A stretch of DNA of 22,979 nucleotides from a virus (IMGVR_UViG_3300035181_002277:1-22979); one strand, 5' to 3'; positions 7,150 through 12,302 are shown, counted from the first letter of the stretch. Notes: generated by a model from the sequence alone, not told the origin. A program made the numbers and translations.

Positions 7150-7336
7150 AAGAAGATGTTTTTGTCAGATTTTATTTTTTATTGAGGCAGTTTACCCTTT
7201 CGGAACATCATAACCCATTCTGCCTATTCCCTCTGTTTGCTATAGTTGAGACTTCTACGGTTCCCGCTAAAGTGCTGGTTACTAATCGTTTTTTGACTGA
7301 GCGGGTTATACGAATAAACCCATAAAAACAATCAAA
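7150..7336 (-). ncRNA. Structured non-coding interval, candidate small RNA
   Basis: Between the stop at 7337 and tRNA-Arg(ACG) no minus-strand frame is open, but stems are evident: GGGTT/AACCC, CCCGCT/AGCGGG (mutually exclusive with the first), and AGGCAG/CTGCCT enclosing CC-GAAA-GG, a GNRA-type tetraloop. The stretch GCAAACAGAGGGAATAGG between them is single-stranded-looking. It is not a tmRNA, and no group I intron core was found by eye. It may be transcribed from promoter copy E. Confidence 0.4.
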
Positions 7337-7534
7337 TTAACGGTTAATTTTTTTAACAAATTCCGTGAAATATACTGAACTTCGTTTTCCATTTATGGCT
7401 TCTACAGTAACATATCCTGAAGGTCTTGAATTTATGGCTAAAACAATATCTCCATTTTTAAGTAAAAAACTATTAGGATAATTAGCTTCCCTTAAAATTT
7501 TCTTTTTATGGTTTTTCAATTCAATCTCTGTCAT
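7337..7534 (-). CDS. Small hypothetical protein, 65 aa
   Basis: A short basic N-terminal helix (KNHKKKILREA) is followed by a compact beta pattern (LLKNGDIVLAIN, SGYVTVEAINGKRSSVYF), which could be an SH3-like or KOW-like fold; this is inference from pattern only. ATG 7534 has AAGGA about 7 nt upstream and promoter copy E beyond. Function unknown. Confidence 0.7.
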   Translation of the reverse strand: MTEIELKNHKKKILREANYPNSFLLKNGDIVLAINSRPSGYVTVEAINGKRSSVYFTEFVKKINR

Positions 7535-7561
7535 AATTAATCCTTCTTTTTTCTTACAATA

Positions 7562-7585
7562 ATTATATCATAATAAACTTAAAAA
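7562..7585 (-). promoter_or_regulatory. Repeated phage promoter, copy E
   Basis: TGATATAAT with TTTTTAAG 10 nt upstream, about 28 bp before ATG 7534. The flanking sequence differs from copies A-D, so the two boxes stand out as the conserved part. Confidence 0.6.
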
Positions 7586-7594
7586 GAATATTAA

Positions 7595-8047
7595 CTATTT
7601 TTTGCTTTTTGTATATCTATCTGCAACATGTGAAGCACACCATGCATCTGGCTTACAGACTGGCTCTACACCAATAATACCCCAGATCATACCTTTAGCG
7701 GCACTGTATGCAACATTAGATCCTTCATTTTCATCTGGATTAACATCAAGATGTACTTCAAAATCTCTTTCAATCAATACATCTTCTAACATAGAATACA
7801 ATTCTGAAACTAGATGAACTTCTTTCATCATACGATTGAAAGGTTTAGATAGTTTAGCATCCATTATTTTTTCATAATAAACATTTTTAAAAATTTTTGA
7901 TTTATCTTTTTGATAAACAACCAAGACTGTTACAAATCTAACATTCTTGTGCTTAGCTCTCTGAGAGTCACATCCCAAATAGATTTTAGCATTAGGATTA
8001 TCAGAAATGTAATTTATCATTTCTTGTAACTCTTCATTACTAAACAT
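7595..8047 (-). CDS. YkuK-like RNase H-fold protein (DUF458 family)
   Basis: 150 aa, close to the usual length of the YkuK/DUF458 family. IYLGCDSQRAKHKNVRFVTV at residues about 22-41 is the first beta-hairpin of an RNase H-like fold, with Asp27 where the first metal ligand is expected. VHLDVNPDENEGSN (about 98-111) and KPDAWCASHVADR (about 132-144) supply further acidic residues. A role in RNA-DNA hybrid or structured-RNA cleavage is plausible from the fold; no activity can be read from the sequence. AAGGT lies about 7 nt upstream of the ATG. The stop is about 10 bp upstream of promoter copy E. The gene lies downstream of the main tRNA array and could be read from it. Confidence 0.75.
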   Translation of the reverse strand: MFSNEELQEMINYISDNPNAKIYLGCDSQRAKHKNVRFVTVLVVYQKDKSKIFKNVYYEKIMDAKLSKPFNRMMKEVHLVSELYSMLEDVLIERDFEVHLDVNPDENEGSNVAYSAAKGMIWGIIGVEPVCKPDAWCASHVADRYTKSKK

Positions 8048-8217
8048 TTGTTTACCTTTTTATTTAATTTCTTTCTGATTTTGTTCTATATATCTCTAAG
8101 GATTTAAAGATAGAATCTATTCTCTGTGTTTATATTCAAAAATGAGAAAACTTAGTTTCATTAAAATTTTTAATTACTTACATCTTATACCGCGTGAAGG
8201 TGTTTCTCTTATAAGAC
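8048..8217. other. Short non-coding interval after the tRNA array
   Basis: It holds a palindromic AGAATAGATTCTAT and an AT-rich leader before the YkuK-like gene, with no promoter matching the two families in this window. The YkuK-like gene may therefore be transcribed with the tRNAs. Confidence 0.3.
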
Positions 8218-8289
8218 CAGGGAATCGGGGAATTGAACCCACGACCTTCGGGTTTGGAATCCGATATTCTACCATTATACTAATTCCCT
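8218..8289 (-). tRNA. tRNA-Trp(CCA)
   Basis: Acceptor AGGGAAT/ATTCCCT, loop TTCCAAA (anticodon CCA), G73 as in tRNA-Trp. The T-stem is weak: GTGGG against CCCCG pairs only at three inner positions. The last anticodon-stem pair is A-C. No CCA end is encoded. Confidence 0.75.
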
Positions 8290-8291
8290 AT

Positions 8292-8369
8292 TGGTACCTG
8301 CGGTGGGATTTGAACCCACACCTGGATGGATTTTAAGTCCAATGCGTCTTCCAATTGCACTACACAGGC
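8292..8369 (-). tRNA. tRNA-Leu(TAA), short variable loop
   Basis: Acceptor GCCTGTG/CGCAGGT, Leu-type D-arm (GCAATTGGAAGACGC), loop CTTAAAA, T-arm GTGGG TTCAAAT CCCAC, A73, CCA encoded. Only about six bases (CCAGGT) replace the long class II arm. The outer anticodon-stem pair is T-T. Confidence 0.8.
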
Positions 8370-8378
8370 TTATTTGAA

Positions 8379-8454
8379 TGGTTCGGGAAGCAGGGCTCGA
8401 ACCTGCAATATACGGCGTCAAAGGCCGTTGGCATGCCAATTTGCCTATTCCCGA
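8379..8454 (-). tRNA. tRNA-Gln(TTG)
   Basis: Acceptor TCGGGAA/TTCCCGA, anticodon stem ACGGC/GCCGT with loop CTTTGAC, T-arm GCAGG TTCGAGC CCTGC, A73 and CCA encoded. It reads CAA/CAG. Confidence 0.9.
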
Positions 8455-8465
8455 ATATGAAATTT

Positions 8466-8541
8466 TGGTACCCAGAGTCGGATTTGAACCGACACTTGAT
8501 AGGTTCTTAGCCTATTGCCTCTGCCGTTGGGCTACCTGGGC
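8466..8541 (-). tRNA. tRNA-Leu(AAG), class I
   Basis: Acceptor GCCCAGG/TCTGGGT, D-arm GCC/GGC, stem ATAGG/CCTAT with loop CTAAGAA, T-arm GTCGG TTCAAAT CCGAC, CCA encoded. The variable loop has five bases and the D-arm is not Leu-like, unlike the other Leu tRNAs here. Confidence 0.85.
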
Positions 8542-8546
8542 TTGTT

Positions 8547-8633
8547 TGGTACTTCAGGAGGGCTTCGATCCCTCAATCCCTTGCGGGCCATGGTTTCTAA
8601 AACCATGATGTATGCCATTTCCAACACTGAAGC
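8547..8633 (-). tRNA. tRNA-Leu(TAG), class II
   Basis: Acceptor GCTTCAG/CTGAAGT, stem CATGGT/ACCATG with loop TTTAGAA, a long variable arm with CCC/GGG, CCA encoded. The T-loop is ATCGAAG, so T54 is replaced by A. Confidence 0.85.
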
Positions 8634-8645
8634 ATAAATTTATTT

Positions 8646-8723
8646 TGGTAGTCATGATGGGATTTGAACCCATACCTGGACAGTTTTTGAAACTGATGCG
8701 TCTGCCAATTGCACTACATGACC
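8646..8723 (-). tRNA. tRNA-Leu(CAA), short variable loop
   Basis: Acceptor GGTCATG/CATGACT, Leu-type D-arm (GCAATTGGCAGACGC), loop TTCAAAA, T-arm ATGGG TTCAAAT CCCAT, CCA encoded. It shares the CCAGGT variable loop and T-T outer pair with tRNA-Leu(TAA), so the two are sister genes. Confidence 0.85.
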
Positions 8724-8725
8724 AT

Positions 8726-8800
8726 TGGTGCGGAATAAGGGACTCGAACCCTTAACTAAACGTTGGCAACGTTTTATGATAACCATTTCACTAATTCAGC
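8726..8800 (-). tRNA. tRNA-Gly(GCC)
   Basis: Acceptor GCTGAAT/ATTCCGC with a T-C mismatch at pair 3-70, loop TTGCCAA, T-arm AAGGG TTCGAGT CCCTT, CCA encoded. Confidence 0.85.
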
Positions 8801-8803
8801 ATT

Positions 8804-8878
8804 TGGTGCGTCTATTCGGACTCGAACCGAAATCTCCTGGTTGGAAGCCAAGTATGCTAACCATTGCACTATAGAAGC
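8804..8878 (-). tRNA. tRNA-Gly(TCC)
   Basis: Acceptor GCTTCTA/TAGACGC with the same T-C mismatch at 3-70 as the adjacent Gly tRNA, loop CTTCCAA, T-arm TTCGG TTCGAGT CCGAA, CCA encoded. The shared mismatch suggests common origin. Confidence 0.88.
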
Positions 8879-8885
8879 ATTTGTC

Positions 8886-8961
8886 TGGAGCCGAATGAGA
8901 GAATCGAACTCATCATCTACGGGTTTGCAATCCGTTATACTAGCCATTATACTAATCCGGC
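8886..8961 (-). tRNA. tRNA-Cys(GCA)
   Basis: Acceptor GCCGGAT/ATTCGGC, loop TTGCAAA, T73 as expected for Cys, CCA encoded. Two outer T-stem pairs are mismatched and the last anticodon-stem pair is A-C, both as in the tRNA-Trp at 8218. Confidence 0.85.
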
Positions 8962-8965
8962 ATTT

Positions 8966-9042
8966 TGGTGCTTGATGCAGGAATCGAACCTGCTCAGTTC
9001 ACCTTGTAGGGGTGACGAAATCCCACTCTTCTTCAATCAAGC
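8966..9042 (-). tRNA. tRNA-Val(TAC) with C33
   Basis: Acceptor GCTTGAT/ATCAAGC, stem TCACC/GGTGA with loop CCTACAA, T-arm GCAGG TTCGATT CCTGC, CCA encoded. Position 33 is C instead of the near-universal T, and the D-arm is AT-rich and weak. From 9043 to 9123 there is only AT-rich spacer. Confidence 0.75.
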
Positions 9043-9123
9043 ATTTTGACATTTTGTAATCGACTTGCATTCATAACATCAACTTAAGATATTTGAATAC
9101 TCAAGCTAATCAACATATATTTT

Positions 9124-9198
9124 TGGCTCTCCTACCTGGGATCGAACCAGGGACTCTCGGTTAACAGCCGAGGATTTGTACCGCTAAACTATAGGAGA
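9124..9198 (-). tRNA. tRNA-Asn(GTT)
   Basis: Acceptor TCTCCTA/TAGGAGA, loop CTGTTAA, T-arm CCTGG TTCGATC CCAGG, G73, CCA encoded. A normal class I tRNA. Confidence 0.92.
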
Positions 9199-9292
9199 AT
9201 GAATATTCATTAGGAACATAACCTAAAACTTTCAATTCAAAATCGAAATATCACTGTTAGATGATATAACCATATATTTCATAAACACTCAG

Positions 9293-9378
9293 CTCCCCAC
9301 TCTGGAATCGAACCAGACATCGGATTTCTCACGCCAAACGATTAACAGTCGCCTCGCACACCTTGCGCGCTGTGGGGA
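9293..9378 (-). tRNA. Class II tRNA with Asn(GTT) anticodon, Ser-like scaffold
   Basis: Acceptor TCCCCAC/GTGGGGA, D-arm CGCG/TGCG, anticodon stem GGCGA/TCGTT with loop CTGTTAA, T-arm TCTGG TTCGATT CCAGA, G73, no CCA. A variable region of about 19 nt is as long as that of the tRNA-Ser(TGA) at 11630. The loop differs by one base from a Ser(GCT) loop (CTGCTAA). Flanking bases extend the acceptor helix (CAG/CTG). Identity is ambiguous between Asn and Ser. Confidence 0.75.
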
Positions 9379-9484
9379 ACTGAATGTTCATTAGACAAAT
9401 ATAGGTTTAGAATTTTGAATAATTAAAAGTTCTTAACTATATTAAGGTAAAATTTGATTTTTTTAAATGAATTTTAGTTTGTCA

Positions 9485-9513
9485 TTTAAAGGGGAATCAA
9501 ATTCCCCTTTAAA
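9485..9513 (-). terminator. Perfect hairpin downstream of a tiny gene
   Basis: A 13-bp perfect stem (TTTAAAGGGGAAT/ATTCCCCTTTAAA) with a 3-nt loop starts 6 nt after the stop of the 47-aa gene. There is no clean T-run on the minus strand after it, so it may be a terminator, an RNA-stabilising hairpin or an RNase site before the tRNAs. Confidence 0.5.
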
Positions 9514-9519
9514 GAAAAC

Positions 9520-9663
9520 TTAGATTGAAGTGTTCTGTAAAGAAGAATTATTTAACCATTGTTGGCATTGCCCCAACCCAGCTAAATTTAGTAGATTATT
9601 GCGGAGCACGTTATTACGATTTGCTGCGTTGATATTAACGATGTTGTTGTTTACGTTATACAT
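9520..9663 (-). CDS. Tiny Asn-rich protein, 47 aa
   Basis: ATG 9663 has a strong AAGGAG site 7-8 nt upstream and promoter copy F beyond; the stop is followed at once by a perfect hairpin, so promoter, ribosome site, frame and hairpin make a complete small transcription unit. The protein begins MYNVNNNIVNINAANRNN and ends GLGQCQQWLNNSSLQNTSI. It is very Asn-rich and has one Cys. Not recognised; it could be a host-takeover peptide. The same layout recurs at 12559-12684. Confidence 0.65.
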   Translation of the reverse strand: MYNVNNNIVNINAANRNNVLRNNLLNLAGLGQCQQWLNNSSLQNTSI

Positions 9664-9729
9664 TTACGTGCTCCTTATTTTTATTTTATTTATTGTTTGA
9701 AAAATTACTTTTTCTTTTTATGTATATGT

Positions 9730-9754
9730 ATTATAACACAATATACCTTAAAGT
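9730..9754 (-). promoter_or_regulatory. Repeated phage promoter, copy F
   Basis: TATAAT preceded 11 nt upstream by ACTTTAAG, 67 bp before ATG 9663. The -10 is TGTTATAAT rather than TGATATAAT. Confidence 0.5.
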
Positions 9755-9836
9755 TGGATTAAATTTATTAACTTTTGTGAAAGACTTTTCATTTAAGAAA
9801 ATATTGCCCTTCATAAAAATTAATTAAAGGTTTGTT

Positions 9837-9909
9837 GCTAGACGGAATTGCACTGTATCTGGAGTGTCCAATGTGCTCTCCTATTTTACTATTATAACTA
9901 CAAGCAACA
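9837..9909 (-). pseudogene. Degenerate tRNA-like element
   Basis: Between 9760 and 9916 the only structure is a TTGCTTG/CTAGCAA-type terminal stem, a plausible D-arm (GTTATAATAGTAAAAT), a GGAG/CTCC stem with a non-canonical loop, and a T-arm-like GTGCAATTCC that hardly pairs. No standard anticodon can be assigned. It is probably a decayed tRNA. Confidence 0.45.
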
Positions 9910-9916
9910 TATCAAA

Positions 9917-10000
9917 TGGTGGGTATGGTTGGACTTGAACCAACAGTCAGAAAGAACGGTTTTACAGACCGCGCGGCTACCAATTACCGGTTACACACCC
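9917..10000 (-). tRNA. tRNA-Tyr(GTA), copy 1
   Basis: Acceptor GGGTGTG/CATACCC, stem GCGGT/ACCGT with loop CTGTAAA, an extended variable arm of about 11 nt typical of bacterial Tyr, T-arm GTTGG TTCAAGT CCAAC, CCA encoded. Confidence 0.9.
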
Positions 10001-10157
10001 ATATAAAACTTCATCTTGTGCAACATAGGAATGTGAACGTTGAACGTTATAGCCTCATTCCAAGCACATAAGCCTTGCAGAAGATATGATAGTTTCATCA
10101 CTGCAATGACTTCAAAGTTTTAATAATAATATTCTAAAATGTCATTATTAAAACTTT
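10001..10157. other. Spacer with a long imperfect inverted repeat
   Basis: ATCTTGTGCAA (about 10012-10022) pairs with TTGCAGAAGAT (about 10075-10085) with one mismatch and encloses a GAATG/CATTC stem. It may be a second degraded tRNA or a processing hairpin between tRNA-Ile(TAT) and tRNA-Tyr. No gene. Confidence 0.3.
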
Positions 10158-10231
10158 TGGTGCTCGTACCCAGAGTTGAACTGGGGTTACGCCGTTATAA
10201 GCGGGGCGCTCTACCATTAAGCTATACGAGC
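10158..10231 (-). tRNA. tRNA-Ile(TAT)
   Basis: Acceptor GCTCGTA/TACGAGC, D-arm GCTT/GAGC, loop CTTATAA, T-arm CCCAG TTCAACT CTGGG, A73, CCA encoded. One C-C mismatch in the anticodon stem. A direct TAT anticodon for AUA is unusual; many bacteria and phages use a modified CAT instead. From 10232 to 10364 I see no gene. Confidence 0.8.
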
Positions 10232-10364
10232 ATATAAAATGTTTCGTATATCAGATATGTCTGTTTCCATCATATGCTCCTTTTGTTTTTTAATTACTTT
10301 TTATGTACAAATATTAAGAATATAATCCAACTTAAAGTTGGTATATTCAAAAAGAATTTCTAAA

Positions 10365-11252
10365 TCAATCGTACCATTTATCTCTTGTACTTGATACGAT
10401 TAATATGTCTTTATCTAGCTTAAAACTTGTCTTATTATCGCCGAAAACTAGTTTTACTGCATACATTACATCATCTTCACCATATTTAGTTATTAGCTTT
10501 TTAAGGTTAAATTTAGTTGTTATATATGTACGTGTACCTGATACATATGGTGATGATGGAATTGAACTTGATGATGCATCAGAACTAATAGGTTTCAATT
10601 TTTTAAGTTCACGTATAATTTCCGTAGAAGATAATTCTTTAGAAAACACTTCTGAAAATTTTTCTTTAGCGTCTTTAAATGCTTTGAATTTATTATCAAT
10701 ATCATTTATTAGCGCATTTGCTATAACTCCATCAAAATTACCTTTTGCAAACACTTCCAATTCAGTAGAAGTTCCATTGTCAAAGATGACTTTTCCATAC
10801 ACCCCTGATACATAAGTACTGTCCTTAACATTATTCCTTAAATTTTCTACTTTTTTAATTGATGTATATGCTTTCTTATCCAAAGCATTAATAATCAAAC
10901 CTTTTCTGAACGTTGATACGTACTCATTCCATTCAGGAATTTTATATGATTTTGATTCTTTTACATCAAGTGAGTTGTTGTTTTCGGTGTATAATCTTAC
11001 CAACACTTCCATATTATCTGTAATATATATAGATAGGATAAACGGAAGGTTATTAATCCTAACCTTAAAGTAAGTTACCCTTCCTTTGTTTTCTGTGAAA
11101 TATATACCTGACCAATATCTATCACCTATCCAAGGATGTAAACTAACTTTGTCCTTGATACCCCACGCACTTTTATTACTGAAATTAACATTTTTCAATG
11201 CATCATCGATAAATGTATTGCTCTCTTCAAATAGTTCTTTAAATTGCATCAT
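10365..11252 (-). CDS. Hypothetical late protein, 295 aa, inside the tRNA array
   Basis: Not recognised. The N-terminal half is beta-rich with WIGDRYWSGIYFTENKGRVTYF and FILSIYITDNMEVLVRLYTE. The centre has helices rich in Lys and Glu (NKFKAFKDAKEKFSEVF). A Ser-rich linker (SSDASSSSIPSSP, residues about 223-235) leads to a C-terminal segment ending FKLDKDILIVSSTRDKWYD. No signal peptide or membrane segment. An exact late box TATAAATA lies 19 bp before ATG 11252, so it is a late gene and perhaps a virion component. The second ATG (11249) is better spaced from AGGG and may be the real start. Confidence 0.75.
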   Translation of the reverse strand: MMQFKELFEESNTFIDDALKNVNFSNKSAWGIKDKVSLHPWIGDRYWSGIYFTENKGRVTYFKVRINNLPFILSIYITDNMEVLVRLYTENNNSLDVKESKSYKIPEWNEYVSTFRKGLIINALDKKAYTSIKKVENLRNNVKDSTYVSGVYGKVIFDNGTSTELEVFAKGNFDGVIANALINDIDNKFKAFKDAKEKFSEVFSKELSSTEIIRELKKLKPISSDASSSSIPSSPYVSGTRTYITTKFNLKKLITKYGEDDVMYAVKLVFGDNKTSFKLDKDILIVSSTRDKWYD

Positions 11253-11270
11253 TATCCCTAATTTTATGAT

Positions 11271-11278
11271 TATTTATA
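11271..11278 (-). promoter_or_regulatory. T4-type late promoter box
   Basis: Exact TATAAATA on the minus strand, 19 bp before ATG 11252, the same distance as for the gp14-like gene. In T4 this box is read by the gp55 sigma factor with the gp33/gp45 system. Confidence 0.7.
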
Positions 11279-11287
11279 ATTAGGCCT

Positions 11288-11363
11288 TGGTTGCTGTTGC
11301 AGGAGTTGAACCTGCTGTCTCTGGGTTATGAGCCCAGCGGCGAAACCGTTTGCCCCTACAGCT
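11288..11363 (-). tRNA. Initiator-type tRNA-fMet(CAT)
   Basis: Anticodon stem CTGGG/CCCAG with three G-C pairs next to loop CTCATAA, an unpaired A1-A72 acceptor end (AGCTGTA/AACAGCA) and a 3' end GCAACCA as in bacterial initiator tRNAs. T-arm GCAGG TTCAACT CCTGC. Pair 7-66 is also A-A. The three G-C pairs and the open 1-72 position are the initiator hallmarks. Confidence 0.85.
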
Positions 11364-11375
11364 ATATAAAATTTT

Positions 11376-11450
11376 TGGTCCTCGATGATTGAATCGAACA
11401 ATCATTTTGCGATTATCGGTCGCATGTACTAACCGTTGTACGAATCGAGG
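11376..11450 (-). tRNA. tRNA-Ile(GAT) with C33, copy 1
   Basis: Acceptor CCTCGAT/ATCGAGG, D-arm GTAC/GTAC, stem TGCGA/TCGCA with loop CCGATAA, T-arm GATTG TTCGATT CAATC, CCA encoded. Position 33 is C instead of T. Confidence 0.8.
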
Positions 11451-11455
11451 ATGAA

Positions 11456-11538
11456 TGGTGGTTAGGTGTGGTTTCGATCCACTCCCGTAAAGACAGGTTT
11501 TACAGACCTGTTGCCAGAGCCACTGGCTTTACCTAACC
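11456..11538 (-). tRNA. tRNA-Tyr(GTA), copy 2
   Basis: Acceptor GGTTAGG/CCTAACC, loop CTGTAAA, variable arm of about 12 nt, CCA encoded. The T-loop is ATCGAAA, so T54 is A, and the outer T-stem pair is A-A. Confidence 0.85.
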
Positions 11539-11543
11539 ATATA

Positions 11544-11617
11544 TGGTGCCCAATGACTGAATCGAACAGTCGACAACTGATTACAAATCAGTTATTATAC
11601 CTCTTAACTAATCGGGC
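11544..11617 (-). tRNA. tRNA-Thr(TGT)
   Basis: Acceptor GCCCGAT/ATTGGGC, stem ACTGA/TCAGT with loop TTTGTAA, T-arm GACTG TTCGATT CAGTC, A73, CCA encoded. Confidence 0.92.
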
Positions 11618-11629
11618 ATTTTATCTTTT

Positions 11630-11722
11630 TGGAGGGCAATGTCGGGTACGATCCGACAAGAGTTTTTTAGGCTCTGCTAGTTTTCAAGACTAGTGCAATT
11701 ATTCCATTTCTGCCAATTGCCC
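11630..11722 (-). tRNA. tRNA-Ser(TGA), class II, swapped T54/A58
   Basis: Acceptor GGGCAAT/ATTGCCC, stem CTAGT/ACTAG with loop CTTGAAA, long variable arm with GAG/CTC, T-arm GTCGG ATCGTAC CCGAC, CCA encoded. The T-loop has A54 and T58, the reverse of the conserved T54-A58 pair. Discriminator T, whereas bacterial Ser tRNAs normally have G. Confidence 0.85.
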
Positions 11723-11727
11723 ATGTT

Positions 11728-11801
11728 TGGTAGTTCTAGAAGGTACTGACCCTTCGTCTATCCCTTATCAAGGGATTACTCTGCCATTGAGCTATAGAAC
11801 T
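11728..11801 (-). tRNA. tRNA-Ile(GAT), copy 2
   Basis: Acceptor AGTTCTA/TAGAACT, stem ATCCC/GGGAT with loop TTGATAA, T-stem GAAGG/CCTTC, CCA encoded. The T-loop is GTCAGTA, with G at 54 and 58. Confidence 0.88.
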
Positions 11802-11809
11802 ATTTGTTT

Positions 11810-11884
11810 TGGCGATCTTGAGGAATTTTGAAATCCCGACCCTTCCGCTGACAACGGAGCACTCTGCCTCTGAGCTACAAGATC
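11810..11884 (-). tRNA. tRNA-Asp(GTC), copy 1
   Basis: Acceptor GATCTTG/CAAGATC, loop TTGTCAG, G73 as for Asp, CCA encoded. The T-arm GGGAT TTCAAAA TTCCT closes with a T-T mismatch and the outer anticodon-stem pair is C-A. Confidence 0.85.
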
Positions 11885-11895
11885 ATTTAAATTAT

Positions 11896-11972
11896 TGGTG
11901 GAGAATACGGGTTACGCTCCCGTCTTCCTACGTTGCAAGCGTAGAGTAATCAACCTAATATACTAATTCCCC
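11896..11972 (-). tRNA. tRNA-Ala(TGC), swapped T54/A58
   Basis: Acceptor GGGGAAT/ATTCTCC, stem CTACG/CGTAG with loop CTTGCAA, T-stem ACGGG/CCCGT, CCA encoded. T-loop AGCGTAA has A54, G55 and T58. The acceptor lacks the G3-U70 pair that alanyl-tRNA synthetase normally needs; instead G3 faces T70 as written (GGG/CTCC), so the wobble may in fact be present at 3-70. Confidence 0.82.
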
Positions 11973-12132
11973 ATTTTTAAATTTCATTTTTACGACCCTT
12001 AAGACAACCTAAATTTTTTCATATTCAGGAAAAGATTCTTTTTCTTTATTTTCTTATTTCAACATTGAATTATTAGTTTCCCATTTAAGGTACTTACAAC
12101 GTTCGCTACGTGAAAGCTAATTCTTGAACGTC
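11973..12132. other. AT-rich spacer with a hairpin
   Basis: No gene. Near the tRNA-Asp 3' end, ACGTTC and GAACGT (about 12098-12131) can pair around a loop of about 20 nt. The rest is T-rich with no promoter of either family. Confidence 0.3.
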
Positions 12133-12204
12133 CGGTCCCACGGGGAATTGAACCCCGATCTCATGGCTGACAACCACATATAATAACCACTATACGATGA
12201 GACC
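12133..12204 (-). tRNA. tRNA-Asp(GTC), copy 2
   Basis: Acceptor GGTCTCA/TGGGACC, stem TGTGG/CCATG with two G-T pairs, loop TTGTCAG, T-arm CGGGG TTCAATT CCCCG, G73. No CCA encoded, unlike copy 1. Confidence 0.85.
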
Positions 12205-12216
12205 ATTTTAAATTTT

Positions 12217-12292
12217 TGGTAACACTAACGGGGCTCGAACCCGTAACATATCCTTGAAAGGGATATAAGATAACCTATTTCTCCATAGTGTC
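12217..12292 (-). tRNA. tRNA-Glu(TTC)
   Basis: Acceptor GACACTA/TAGTGTT, stem TATCC/GGATA with loop CTTTCAA, T-arm ACGGG TTCGAGC CCCGT, A73, CCA encoded. The D-arm GAGA/TCTT is AT-rich. Confidence 0.88.
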
Positions 12293-12302
12293 ATTTAACA
12301 AT

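Noticed and set aside
7150-7336. tmRNA or group I intron
   Set aside because: GCAAAC and GGGAA motifs caught the eye, but there is no tRNA-like domain with tag frame and no P7-type core that I can identify.
7122-9049. Short plus-strand frames across the tRNAs with GLEPAIYG or RWDLNPH-like peptides
   Set aside because: These are typical false proteins from antisense tRNA genes.
10308-10340. ACTTTAAG box downstream of the 295-aa gene
   Set aside because: The box is there, but no -10 sits at the expected distance.
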